DNA from: JBOHWJ01 sp050736615
Lineage (GTDB): Bacteria; Desulfobacterota; Binatia; Binatales; Binataceae
Assembly (NCBI GenBank): GCA_050736615.1
Contig: JBOHWL010000152.1
Span: 1 to 26,433 of the forward strand
DNA length: 26,433 bases
Direction of reading: 5' to 3'
In this document: positions 16,555 to 24,424 of the stretch, one piece after another
Layout: each line of letters starts with the position of its first letter
Position numbering within the stretch: position 1 is the stretch's first letter
Position numbers and translations under genes: made by a program
Notes under the pieces: generated by a model
The model's input: only the letters and a program-made list of their open reading frames with translations
Told to the model about the DNA's origin: nothing
Databases searched by the model: none

Positions 16555-17766
16555 ATGGCTTATAAGGGGCGCTGGATCACTGTGGCTGAAGCCGTTTTCA
16601 ATGCTAGCGACTCAATCGGTGCGATTCTCGACCGCGCGACGGCCGCGGAGAGACTAGGCGAAGCCGACGCGATTGCGCTTATCCAATGTTCCGATGCGGA
16701 ATTGCCGCGAGTCATGGCGGCCGCCGCCGCCATGCGCGATTTTGGCAAAGGACGCACGGTCACCTATTCGCGCAAGGTTTTTCTCCCGGTGACAAATCTC
16801 TGCCGGGACCGCTGCACCTACTGCACTTTTCGCAAGGACCCCGGGGACCCCGGCGCTTGGACCATGACACGCAACGAAATCGCGCAATGGTCGCGACGCG
16901 GGAGTTCCCTCGGATGCAAGGAGGCGCTGCTGTGCCTGGGCGACAAGCCCGAGGTGGCTTTCAAGGAGTTTCGCGCAACCCTGGAGATGCTTGGCGCGCG
17001 CACCACTGTGGAATACGTTGGCCAGGCCTGCCAGACGGCGCTGGAGTGCGGGCTGCTGCCGCATACCAACGCCGGCCTGATGACTCGTGATGAAATGTTG
17101 ATGCTGCGGCCGCTCAATGCCAGCATGGGCCTGATGCTGGAAAATATCTCGCCGCGTTTGCGCCAGCGCGGCGGAGTTCATCAGTGGGCGCCTGATAAGG
17201 ATCCGGCGCTCAGGATTAAAATGATCGATGAGGCCGGCCAACTTAGGATCCCGTTCACCAGCGGCATTCTGATCGGCATTGGCGATACTCCTACCGAACG
17301 CGCGCAAAGTCTGGTCGCGCTGCGCGACAGCCATGAGCGTTACGGCCATATCCAGGAAGTGATCATCCAGAATTTCCGCGCCAAGCCGGAAATTCCGCTG
17401 GCCGACGCCCCCGAACCGGGTTCATTCGAGATGGCGCGCGCGATCGCCACCGCGCGCCTGGTGCTCGGCCCGGCGATGAACGTGCAAGCGCCGCCGAACC
17501 TGTCACCACATGAAATCGAACTCTTCCTCGACGCGGGCATCAACGATTGGGGCGGGATTTCGCCGCTCAGTAAGGATTACGTCAACCCCGAGGCGCCCTG
17601 GCCGCATCTCGAGCGCTTGGCGGAGCGATGTGCGCGAGCCGGCTTTCACCTAACCCAGCGGCTTGCGATTTACCCCGAATACGTCAATGCGGAGTGGGTT
17701 GACCCGGCTATGATGGGGCCCATCAATCGGCTCCTGGCCCGGCTCGGATCGGAGGTCGAAGCGTGA
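16555..17766 (+). CDS. cofG: 7,8-didemethyl-8-hydroxy-5-deazariboflavin synthase subunit CofG
   Basis: This radical SAM protein has the cluster motif CRDRCTYC (Cys83, 87, 90 from this start). With CofH it builds Fo, the deazaflavin core of F420, from a CofH-made tyrosine-ribityl-uracil intermediate. Matching family features include VTNLCRDRCTYCTF, LECGLLPHTNAG, SGILIGIGDT, IIQNFRAKP, and the C-terminal DAGINDWGGISPLSKDYVNPE. It is separate from CofH rather than fused as FbiC of actinobacteria. It is 403 residues long from the ATG at 16555, which lacks an obvious ribosome binding site; an in-frame GTG nearby is possible. The stop overlaps the cofH start by 4 bases. Confidence 0.94.
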   Translation: MAYKGRWITVAEAVFNASDSIGAILDRATAAERLGEADAIALIQCSDAELPRVMAAAAAMRDFGKGRTVTYSRKVFLPVTNLCRDRCTYCTFRKDPGDPGAWTMTRNEIAQWSRRGSSLGCKEALLCLGDKPEVAFKEFRATLEMLGARTTVEYVGQACQTALECGLLPHTNAGLMTRDEMLMLRPLNASMGLMLENISPRLRQRGGVHQWAPDKDPALRIKMIDEAGQLRIPFTSGILIGIGDTPTERAQSLVALRDSHERYGHIQEVIIQNFRAKPEIPLADAPEPGSFEMARAIATARLVLGPAMNVQAPPNLSPHEIELFLDAGINDWGGISPLSKDYVNPEAPWPHLERLAERCARAGFHLTQRLAIYPEYVNAEWVDPAMMGPINRLLARLGSEVEA

Positions 17767-19013
17767 ACCTCGAGCAACTGCGCGATTATGTCGAAGAAAT
17801 CGAGGCGGCGCCGCTGGCGGCGCTGATGGACGGAGCGTCAAACGACGTTCGCGCCGCCCTGGGTAAAAGTCTCAATCGGCGTGAACTGACCGCCGACGAA
17901 GGCTTGCTGCTTTATACGGCCACGGGCGCCGATTTGCGCGCGATGATCAAGTGCGCGGATTTGGCGCGCGCCGAAGATGTCGGCGACGACGTCACCTACG
18001 TGGTCAACCGTAACATCAATTTCACCAACATCTGTTTCGTCGGATGCCAGTTTTGCGGGTTTAAGCGTCAGAAATGGGAATCCGACGCCTACGATCACTC
18101 CGACGAAACTATCCTGGCGAAAGTTGCCGACGCGGTCGCGCGCGGAGCAACTGAAGTCTGCATGCAGGGCGGCATCAATCCCGATATGCCCGCGTTCAAA
18201 TACCGCGACCTGCTGCATCTGATCAAAACGCATTTTCCTGAAATCCACATGCACGCGTTCTCGCCGATGGAGATCATGTACGGGGCGCGGCGCACGCGAA
18301 TGGAATATCCGGAATATATCGCGATGTTGCGCGAAGCCGGGCTTGGTTCGATCCCCGGCACCGCGGCGGAAATCCTCGACGATGGCGTGCGCGAAATCCT
18401 CAGCCATAAGAAAGTCGACGTCGCCACCTGGGTGGACATTATCACCACCGCGCACGCGCTCGGGGTGCCGACCACTTCGACCGTGATGTACGGCCATATC
18501 GAAAGCCCGAGTCACGTCGTCAATCATCTGAATCTGCTGCGCGACATCCAAAAACAGACGCACGGGTTCACCGAATTCGTGCCATTGCGGTTTATCCACG
18601 AAAATACGGTGCTGTTCCGCAAGGGAATGGTGAATCCGCCCGAGACCGGGATACTGGATTTTCAGATGTATGCGCTCGCGCGGTTATTCCTGCGCGGCTA
18701 CATCAACAATCTGCAGACCTCATGGGTCAAGCTTGGCGTTGATCTCGCCGCCGTCACTTTGAAAACCGGTTGTAATGATTTTTCCGGCACGCTGATGGAG
18801 GAAAGTATCACCGCCCAGGCCGGTGGCACTTCGGGTGAATTCGTCGCAGTGGACGAAATCGAATTGCGGACGCGGGCGATGGGACGCGTGGCGGTCGAAC
18901 GCAACACCCTGTATAAAAAGCTTTACGGCAGAAAGGCTCCCAATGGCGCGCGGCCGCTTAATTCCCCACAGGCTCAAGATCACCATGCTTGCGGGGGGAG
19001 TGGGTGCGGCTAA
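17763..19013 (+). CDS. cofH: 5-amino-6-(D-ribitylamino)uracil-L-tyrosine 4-hydroxyphenyl transferase CofH
   Basis: This 416-residue radical SAM enzyme has the cluster motif CFVGCQFC (Cys91, 95, 98). It joins a tyrosine-derived 4-hydroxybenzyl fragment to 5-amino-6-ribitylaminouracil, giving the substrate of CofG. Family landmarks are VVNRNINFTNIC, CMQGGINPD, MEIMYGARR, LGSIPGTAAEILDD and VPLRFIHENT. It starts with GTG inside the cofG stop (GTGA), which implies translational coupling. The C-terminal tail ends in the unusual DHHACGGSGCG, because these bases also encode the beginning of cofD in another frame. Confidence 0.95.
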   Translation: MNLEQLRDYVEEIEAAPLAALMDGASNDVRAALGKSLNRRELTADEGLLLYTATGADLRAMIKCADLARAEDVGDDVTYVVNRNINFTNICFVGCQFCGFKRQKWESDAYDHSDETILAKVADAVARGATEVCMQGGINPDMPAFKYRDLLHLIKTHFPEIHMHAFSPMEIMYGARRTRMEYPEYIAMLREAGLGSIPGTAAEILDDGVREILSHKKVDVATWVDIITTAHALGVPTTSTVMYGHIESPSHVVNHLNLLRDIQKQTHGFTEFVPLRFIHENTVLFRKGMVNPPETGILDFQMYALARLFLRGYINNLQTSWVKLGVDLAAVTLKTGCNDFSGTLMEESITAQAGGTSGEFVAVDEIELRTRAMGRVAVERNTLYKKLYGRKAPNGARPLNSPQAQDHHACGGSGCG

Positions 19014-19905
19014 GTTCCTGCGCGGCCTCTCCCGCCGTATCGACCAGCGTTATCTGAGCGTCATCGTCAACACCGGCGACGACGAGGAGTTTTTCGGCCT
19101 CCACGTTTCCCCGGACGTGGATACGGTTGTGTATACCTTGGCGGGAATCGTCAACCGTGCGAATGGATGGGGACTGGAGGGGGACAGCTTCAACGCGCTT
19201 GAAGCGCTGGCGCGTTTTTACGGCAAGCCGTGGTTCAATCTGGGCGATCGCGATATCGCGACCAATCTGTACCGCAGCGAGCGGCTGCGCGCCGGCGCGG
19301 CTCTGAGCGAAGTGACCCGCGAGATCACGAGCCGTTTGGGTGTGCGGGCGCATATCATGCCGATGACGGATGCGCGCGTTCGCACCTTCGTGAGAATTAA
19401 AGGACGGCCCTCGATGCCGTTTCAGGAATATTTCGTGCGCCGGCGCGCGCGCGGCATGGTCGAAGCGATCGAGTTGCGAGGCGCCGACGAGGCACCGGCG
19501 TTGCCCGAAGCGCTGAGCGCAATGGAAAATGCGGATAAGGTTATCCTGGCACCCTCAAACCCGTTCGTATCGCTTGGTCCAATCTTGCAACTGAAAGATA
19601 TGCGGCCGGCTTTGCGCGCAAAACGCGATCAGGTCGTCGCGATTAGTCCGATCGTGGGGGGTAAGACCGTCAAAGGTCCCGCTGACCGGATGTTGCGAGG
19701 TCTCGGGCATGAAGTCTCGCCGCTGGGGGTCGCAAAGCTCTATCGCGATTTCGTGGGCGTGTTCGTGCTTGACCAACGCGACCGGCGCTTCGCCCAGTCG
19801 ATCAATGAGCTTGGCATGCGCGCGGTGGTGACGGATACGATAATGTTGACTCCGGCGCACGCCGCCCGCCTCGCGGACGTGGTTCTGCGCGCGCGTGAGG
19901 TATAA
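18943..19905 (+). CDS. cofD: 2-phospho-L-lactate transferase CofD
   Basis: The 320-residue enzyme transfers a phospholactyl-type group from a guanosine-diphosphate donor to Fo, producing F420-0 or dehydro-F420-0. The N-terminal nucleotide-binding motif is LAGGVGAAKFLRGL; VNTGDDEEFFGLHVSPDVDTVVYTL in parts, GDRDIATNLYRS, and IVGGKTVKGPADRML are also typical. The ATG at 18943 gives a 71-base overlap with cofH. A later ATG at 18985 would remove the beta strand before the GG motif, so the earlier start is preferred. The CofC enzyme that makes its donor is not in the window. The chemical form of the donor (lactate, enolpyruvate or glycerate) cannot be read here. Confidence 0.93.
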   Translation: MARGRLIPHRLKITMLAGGVGAAKFLRGLSRRIDQRYLSVIVNTGDDEEFFGLHVSPDVDTVVYTLAGIVNRANGWGLEGDSFNALEALARFYGKPWFNLGDRDIATNLYRSERLRAGAALSEVTREITSRLGVRAHIMPMTDARVRTFVRIKGRPSMPFQEYFVRRRARGMVEAIELRGADEAPALPEALSAMENADKVILAPSNPFVSLGPILQLKDMRPALRAKRDQVVAISPIVGGKTVKGPADRMLRGLGHEVSPLGVAKLYRDFVGVFVLDQRDRRFAQSINELGMRAVVTDTIMLTPAHAARLADVVLRAREV

Positions 19906-19917
19906 TCTGAGGATTCG

Positions 19918-20670
19918 ATGGCTTCGCTCAGCCTAACCGCGATTGAGCATGTGCCCATGATCAAGCGGGGCGATCAGCTGGCCGTGGTGCTGATCCGTGC
20001 GCTCGATCGGATGGGGCTCAAGCTAGAAAACGGCGACGTGCTGACGGTTTGTCAAAAAATAATCTCCAAAGCCGAGGGACGGATCTGCGATTTGAATACG
20101 ATCGAACCGTCACCCTTGGCGCGCAGTTTCGCCGCCCGTTACGATAAGGATGCGCGCACGGTCGAGTTGGTTCTGCGCCAGACCAGCCGTATCGTACGCA
20201 TGGACCGCGGTGTGCTGATCGTCGAAACCGGACCCGGATGGGTTTGCGCCAACGCCGGTATCGACGAATCCAACAGCCTTGCGGACGACCGCGCAATCCT
20301 GCTGCCGGAGGACGCTGACGATTCGGCCGCGCGGCTGCGCGCCAATCTTCAGGAGCTGAGCGGCGCCTCGCTCGCGGTCGTAATCACCGATACTTTTGGC
20401 CGCCCCTGGCGCGACGGCCTGACCGAGGTCTGTCTCGGGATTTCCGGAATGGCGCCGATGCTCGATTTGCGCGGCACCACGGATCTCGGCGGCCGCGAAC
20501 TTCATCATACCGTTATCGCGGTCGCGGATGAGCTCGCCGCCGCCGCCGGGCTGCTGATGCCGAAGGCGGGCGCGACGCCGGCGGTGCTCATCCGCGGCTA
20601 TCAGTATCAACCGGCCGAGAGCAATGCCCGGGGCTTGATTCGTCCGGCGGAGGCCGACCTGTTTCGCTAA
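19918..20670 (+). CDS. cofE: Coenzyme F420-0:L-glutamate ligase CofE
   Basis: The 250-residue protein matches the single-domain CofE family, which adds gamma-linked glutamates to F420-0 using GTP. Recognised stretches are DVLTVCQKIISKAEGR, the middle ETGPGWVCANAGIDESN, VVITDTFGRPWRDGLTEVCLG, and the DLRGTTDLGGRELHHT region. It lacks the extra flavin reductase domain of actinobacterial FbiB, so reduction of a dehydro-F420-0 intermediate, if made, must come from another protein. It starts 12 bases after the cofD stop and is followed 24 bases later by the polyprenyl synthase gene. Confidence 0.94.
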   Translation: MASLSLTAIEHVPMIKRGDQLAVVLIRALDRMGLKLENGDVLTVCQKIISKAEGRICDLNTIEPSPLARSFAARYDKDARTVELVLRQTSRIVRMDRGVLIVETGPGWVCANAGIDESNSLADDRAILLPEDADDSAARLRANLQELSGASLAVVITDTFGRPWRDGLTEVCLGISGMAPMLDLRGTTDLGGRELHHTVIAVADELAAAAGLLMPKAGATPAVLIRGYQYQPAESNARGLIRPAEADLFR

Positions 20671-20694
20671 CTTCCTTTCCTACTCTTGTGCCGC

Positions 20695-21699
20695 GTGAAC
20701 CACCTAAAGACAGCCGCGTCCAACCTCACTGTCGAGACGATCAATCCCGCCGTCGCGGTACGCGCGGAATTGAACGCCGTCGAGGGCAAGCTTGCAAACC
20801 TGCTCAATTCCAATGAAGCGCTCATTACCGAGATCTGTCATTATCTCGTTGACGGCGCCGGTAAGCGCCTGCGTCCGCTGTTCATCCTGCTGGTTTATCG
20901 CGCGTGCGGCGGCACCGACCACGGTGTGCAGGACGCCGTTGATGCCGCTATCGCGCTCGAACTGATCCACTCGGCAACGCTGCTCCACGACGACATCATC
21001 GACGGCGGGGTTTTGCGCCGGGGCAAACCTTCGGCTTTTGCCCGCTACGGCTGCGCGCCGACGCTGGTGGCTGGAGATTATTTATTCTGTCGCGCTTTTG
21101 AATTGTGCGGCCGCTTCGAGGAGCATCTGGTGCGCACGGCGGCGGGCGCCTGTATCCAATTGACCGAGGGCGAGATGATGGAGGGGCGGATGCGGCACGA
21201 TGCCGCCGCCAACCTGGACAATTACATCGCGGTGATCCGGCGGAAAACCGCCTCCTTGTTCGCCGCCGGTGGCCGCGTCGCCGCCGACCTAGCGGGCGCT
21301 CCCCACGCCACGATTGAAGCGATGGAACGTTTGGGAGTCGCCGTTGGCCTCGCCTTTCAGATGATCGACGACCTCCTCGACGTGCTGGGGCCGGAAGAGA
21401 AAATCGGCAAGCCGGTAGGTTCGGACTTGCGCGCCGGCATTATCTCACTGCCCGTGGTTCTCGGCATCCTGCATAGCCAGGAACTAAAACGGCTGTTCGG
21501 TTCACAGGCCAGCCTCGACGGTGATGGACTCGCGCGCGCACTCGACCTGATGCGTGAACCCGCAATCGTTGCGCGCGGGCGCGCGATGGCGGCCGAGCAG
21601 GTGGATTGTGCTCGCACCATCCTCAGCCGGCTTGAAGCATCGCCCTACCGCGACAGTCTCGCTGTATTCATCGAGGAGCAGGCCGACCGGGAAGTCTGA
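20695..21699 (+). CDS. Long-chain polyprenyl diphosphate synthase
   Basis: The 334-residue trans-prenyltransferase has GAGKRLRP (IPP binding), the first Asp-rich motif LLHDDIID (Asp99, 100, 103) and the second QMIDDLLD. The fifth residue before the first motif is a small Ala94, which favours long products (C40-C50) for quinone side chains over farnesyl or geranylgeranyl diphosphate. The residues after the first motif are GGVLRRG, where an acidic residue is common. The start codon is uncertain: GTG at 20695 was chosen over TTG at 20686, and neither has a clear ribosome binding site. It is the last gene of the F420 operon, 24 bases after cofE. Confidence 0.9.
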   Translation: MNHLKTAASNLTVETINPAVAVRAELNAVEGKLANLLNSNEALITEICHYLVDGAGKRLRPLFILLVYRACGGTDHGVQDAVDAAIALELIHSATLLHDDIIDGGVLRRGKPSAFARYGCAPTLVAGDYLFCRAFELCGRFEEHLVRTAAGACIQLTEGEMMEGRMRHDAAANLDNYIAVIRRKTASLFAAGGRVAADLAGAPHATIEAMERLGVAVGLAFQMIDDLLDVLGPEEKIGKPVGSDLRAGIISLPVVLGILHSQELKRLFGSQASLDGDGLARALDLMREPAIVARGRAMAAEQVDCARTILSRLEASPYRDSLAVFIEEQADREV

Positions 21700-21739
21700 C
21701 GCACCGATGTTTCACAGGACGGTCCTGAGTTTCGCCGCA

Positions 21740-21779
21740 TTTTTTGACGCGCCTTTCGACATGCGCGCTTTGAAAAAAA
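21740..21779. terminator. Candidate bidirectional terminator between convergent genes
   Basis: Six T at 21740-21745 and seven A at 21773-21779 flank short GCGC segments that can pair imperfectly. This T-run/A-run layout would give a T-tract to either transcript. A small separate stem CAGGA/TCCTG with CGG loop lies just before, at 21715-21727. It falls in the 91-base gap between the prenyl synthase and the hydrolase-like lipoprotein gene. Confidence 0.4.
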
Positions 21780-21790
21780 GCGTAACGCAA

Positions 21791-22735
21791 TCAATCCGGT
21801 GAGTCGGCTTCGTGAGTTGGGATCGCAACCAGGTTGGCGCGCAGAAAATGGCGCAGCGGGCCGTCAACCCGCGGCCCCAATTCATGGCCGTGCGGAAAGT
21901 AGTAGGTCTCGACGTGAGCGCCCCGCTGCCTCAGCACTTCGGCCAATCGTTCGGCCTGCTCGACCGGCATTTTGCGATCGCGCTCGCCATGCAGGATCAA
22001 GACACTCACATCAAGCTTGCGCGGCATGTTCGCGATTACGCTGCGCTCCTTGAGCACGCGCTTGCTTGGCCAAACTTGCCGTAAAATCCACAACTTCGTC
22101 CGTAACGACGCTTCGGGCCAAAGCTTCAGCATGTCATAAGCGCCGGACTCGAGGATGACCGCCCGCGGCCGTGTGTCGGAGTCCATTACCAGGCCGGCCG
22201 CGACCGCGCCGTTGCCGAGACCCCACAACGCCAGGCGGTTAGCGTCCACATCAGGGCGCGCCGCCAACCGATCGAGCGCGTACCGCGCCGCCGCGACCGA
22301 CGGTGGCCCAACGAAGCGGCTCGGGCCCGACGAATGCCCGTAACCGGGTAAACTGATGCACGCGACCTGGATCGCCATGGTCGTGAACTGGCCGTCACGC
22401 TCGATACAGGCGCGCGCGTCGCCCTTATCCCCGTTAAGAATTAGCAGCGCCGGAAGCTCGCCGGGGGCGAGGGCGAGGGCGAGATAGCCTTCGATTTGAT
22501 ATTGGCTTTGCTCGACCTTGATCTGGAAGCTGAATGGCTTAAGGTCGAGCTTGCGCGGGGTGGCGCCCGGCTTACATGCCGTAAGCGCCACCGCCGCCAG
22601 CAGTCCAAGTATTAGCCCCGCGATAGTCGTGACACGGCTGGGCGCGCGCCGCGAGCGTGTCCGTGCCAACGCCGAATCTGGCGGCGCCCCAGCGATGTCC
22701 ATAGAGCAATGTACTTTACTTGCGCCGCGTCTCAT
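21791..22735 (-). CDS. Alpha/beta-hydrolase-fold lipoprotein lacking the serine nucleophile
   Basis: The product is up to 314 residues. An Arg-rich start and hydrophobic stretch end in a lipobox (LTAC, Cys54), so it is a predicted lipoprotein. The body follows a prolyl-oligopeptidase or dienelactone-hydrolase-like fold: LLILNGDKGD, SLPGYGHSSGPS, the elbow WGLGNGAVAAG, HGERDRKMPVEQ and FPHGHELGP. At the elbow, Gly174 (codon GGC at 22214-22216) replaces the serine of GxSxG; the likely acid and histidine remain. It is probably catalytically inactive or changed, unless this base is an error. The ATG at 22702 is an alternative start. It stands alone and converges on the prenyl synthase. Confidence 0.78.
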   Translation of the reverse strand: MRRGASKVHCSMDIAGAPPDSALARTRSRRAPSRVTTIAGLILGLLAAVALTACKPGATPRKLDLKPFSFQIKVEQSQYQIEGYLALALAPGELPALLILNGDKGDARACIERDGQFTTMAIQVACISLPGYGHSSGPSRFVGPPSVAAARYALDRLAARPDVDANRLALWGLGNGAVAAGLVMDSDTRPRAVILESGAYDMLKLWPEASLRTKLWILRQVWPSKRVLKERSVIANMPRKLDVSVLILHGERDRKMPVEQAERLAEVLRQRGAHVETYYFPHGHELGPRVDGPLRHFLRANLVAIPTHEADSPD

Positions 22736-22854
22736 TTGAAACGACCAGAAATCCAGTTGACTGAGTCTTTCTAACTAAAAGGACGGAAAAGAAGTTGTCG
22801 GCGGAAGCATTCGCCGTACGGGGAAAACCATTTCTGGTTGCTCTTGCATAAGCG

Positions 22855-22883
22855 TTGAATCGCGGGGCGCGATGGTCGATACT
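22855..22883 (+). promoter_or_regulatory. Candidate sigma-70-type promoter for hisI
   Basis: TTGAAT and GATACT each match 4 of 6 consensus bases and are 17 bases apart. Transcription would start near 22890, about 35 bases before the hisI ATG. This is a weak pattern match only. Confidence 0.33.
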
Positions 22884-22924
22884 TGTCGATTCACTATGGA
22901 GGATGCTAGGCGTCCCTTTCAGTT

Positions 22925-23344
22925 ATGGATACAATAGCGGGTTCGCAAATCGATTTCGAAAAAGGAGGCGGCGTAGTGCCGGTCGTCGCCCAGGATTATC
23001 AGAGCGGCCGAATTCTCATGGTCGCCTATATGAACCGCGAGGCCTTCGAGGAGACCGTCGCCACCGGCCACGCCTGCTACTTTTCGCGCTCGCGCAACCG
23101 GCTGTGGCGCAAAGGTGAGGAGTCGGGCAACTATCAGGTGGTGCGCGAAATCCGGCTTGATTGCGATGCCGATACGCTGGTGCTTGCGGTCGCCCAGCAA
23201 GGTGATGGCGCCGCCTGTCATGAAGGCTACGAATCGTGCTTTTTCCGCGTACTCGACCACGGCGTCTGGCGCGTGAGCGATACCCGCAAAGTTGATCCCG
23301 CCAAATACGGCGCCAGTTACGGCCATTCTAAAGCCAACGGCTGA
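22925..23344 (+). CDS. hisI: Phosphoribosyl-AMP cyclohydrolase HisI
   Basis: The 139-residue enzyme opens the adenine ring of phosphoribosyl-AMP, the third step of histidine synthesis. It has GGGVVPVVAQDY, MVAYMNREA, RKGEESGN (62-69), the metal-binding DCDAD (79-83), and zinc-type cysteines at 80, 98 and 105 in CHEGYESCFF. It ends after the cyclohydrolase domain, so the HisE pyrophosphohydrolase must be a separate gene elsewhere. The GGAGGA at 22898-22903 is 21 bases before the ATG, too far for a normal ribosome binding site; the start is nevertheless supported by the family N-terminus. hisG follows after 45 bases, probably in one operon. Confidence 0.94.
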   Translation: MDTIAGSQIDFEKGGGVVPVVAQDYQSGRILMVAYMNREAFEETVATGHACYFSRSRNRLWRKGEESGNYQVVREIRLDCDADTLVLAVAQQGDGAACHEGYESCFFRVLDHGVWRVSDTRKVDPAKYGASYGHSKANG

Positions 23345-23389
23345 ACAAGGAATCACGGAGGAACGCGTTCACCACGTCGGACACTGACG

Positions 23390-24292
23390 ATGACGAATGA
23401 AAAGCAGGTACTCAAGTTCGGCATTCCCAAGGGCAGCCTTGAAGCGCAGACACTCGAACTGATGCGCAAATCCGGTTGGCGCATTTCGGTGGGCGATCGC
23501 TCGTATATTCCGAGCGCCGACGACCCGTCATTGTCGTTCCGCCTGCTGCGGCCGCAAGAGATGCCGCGCTATATCGCCGACGGCACCCTTGACGCCGGTA
23601 TCACGGGCAGCGACTGGATCGTCGAAAACGCGGTCGAGCTAATCGAAGTGGAAAGCTTCATTTATTCGAAAGTTTCTTTGCAGCCCACCCGTTGGGTCTT
23701 ATGCGTGCCGGAAAATTCACCGGTGAAGCGCTTGGAAGATCTCGCCGGCAAACGCGTCGCCACCGAGATGGTTGACTTTACACGACGCGTCTTTGCTGAA
23801 CGTAAAATTAAAGTAGACGTTGAGTTTTCTTGGGGAGTAACCGAGGCCAAGGCGGCGGACGGACTGGTTGACGCGGTGGTCGAAGTAACGGAAACCGGCT
23901 CCTCATTGCGCGCCAACGGCTTGCGCATTGTCGAGCAATTACTCACCTCGTCTCCAGTGCTGGTGGCCAATCACGCAGCCTGGAGCGATCCGTGGAAGCA
24001 TGGCAAAATTCGTCAGATTGGAGTATTGATCAAGGGCGCGCTCGACGCGGAAAGCCGCGTCGGCATCAAGATGAACGTCGCGCGCGAAAACCTCGCCCGG
24101 GTGATCGAGCTGTTGCCGTCAATTACAGCGCCGACCGTATCGCAACTTTACCCTAGTCCAAGTCTGAAAGGTCAGGAATGGCTCGCGATCGAAACCGTCA
24201 TCAGCGAGCATACCGTGCGTGAGTTGTTTCCCCGGCTGCTCGAGGCCGGCGCGGTCGGTATCGTTGAATACCCGCTCAACAAGATCATTTAG
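23390..24292 (+). CDS. hisG: ATP phosphoribosyltransferase HisG, long form
   Basis: The 300-residue enzyme makes phosphoribosyl-ATP, the first committed step of histidine synthesis. The catalytic part has FGIPKGSLE, DAGITGSDWI and VEVTETGSSLRANGL. After about residue 220, the stretch from KMNVARENLARVIELLPS to GIVEYPLNKII is the ACT-like regulatory domain, which makes this the long, HisZ-independent type normally inhibited by histidine. The start at ATG 23390 is followed immediately by MTNEKQVLKFGIPKG. Only hisI and hisG of the pathway are present here, so the rest of the his genes are elsewhere. Confidence 0.95.
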   Translation: MTNEKQVLKFGIPKGSLEAQTLELMRKSGWRISVGDRSYIPSADDPSLSFRLLRPQEMPRYIADGTLDAGITGSDWIVENAVELIEVESFIYSKVSLQPTRWVLCVPENSPVKRLEDLAGKRVATEMVDFTRRVFAERKIKVDVEFSWGVTEAKAADGLVDAVVEVTETGSSLRANGLRIVEQLLTSSPVLVANHAAWSDPWKHGKIRQIGVLIKGALDAESRVGIKMNVARENLARVIELLPSITAPTVSQLYPSPSLKGQEWLAIETVISEHTVRELFPRLLEAGAVGIVEYPLNKII

Positions 24293-24372
24293 CTTCGAGA
24301 AATCACCCGGTTCCAATACAGCTCCACCGCATTCGCCACGACCGTCACGACTCCTTTGTCACAGCCGCCAAG

Positions 24373-24402
24373 GCACGTCGCGGACTTGAATCCGCGACAT
24401 GC
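24373..24402. terminator. Strong hairpin between convergent hisG and enoyl-CoA hydratase genes
   Basis: GTCGCGGA (24377-24384) and TCCGCGAC (24391-24398) form a perfect 8-bp stem with a CTTGAA loop. It extends by three further pairs past one C/A mismatch; on the minus-strand RNA that mismatch is a G-U wobble, giving 12 continuous pairs. It lacks a T-tract on either side. It may end transcription of the hydratase gene or block readthrough. Confidence 0.5.
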
Positions 24403-24424
24403 TTTCGAGCGGCTGAGCGCGATG

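Noticed and set aside
17838..18599. 253-codon minus-strand frame opposite cofH
   Set aside because: Shadow of cofH, whose radical SAM motif and family sequence are unmistakable.
22896..22937. 13-codon frame before and overlapping hisI as a his leader peptide
   Set aside because: It contains no histidine run and there is no clear attenuator structure.
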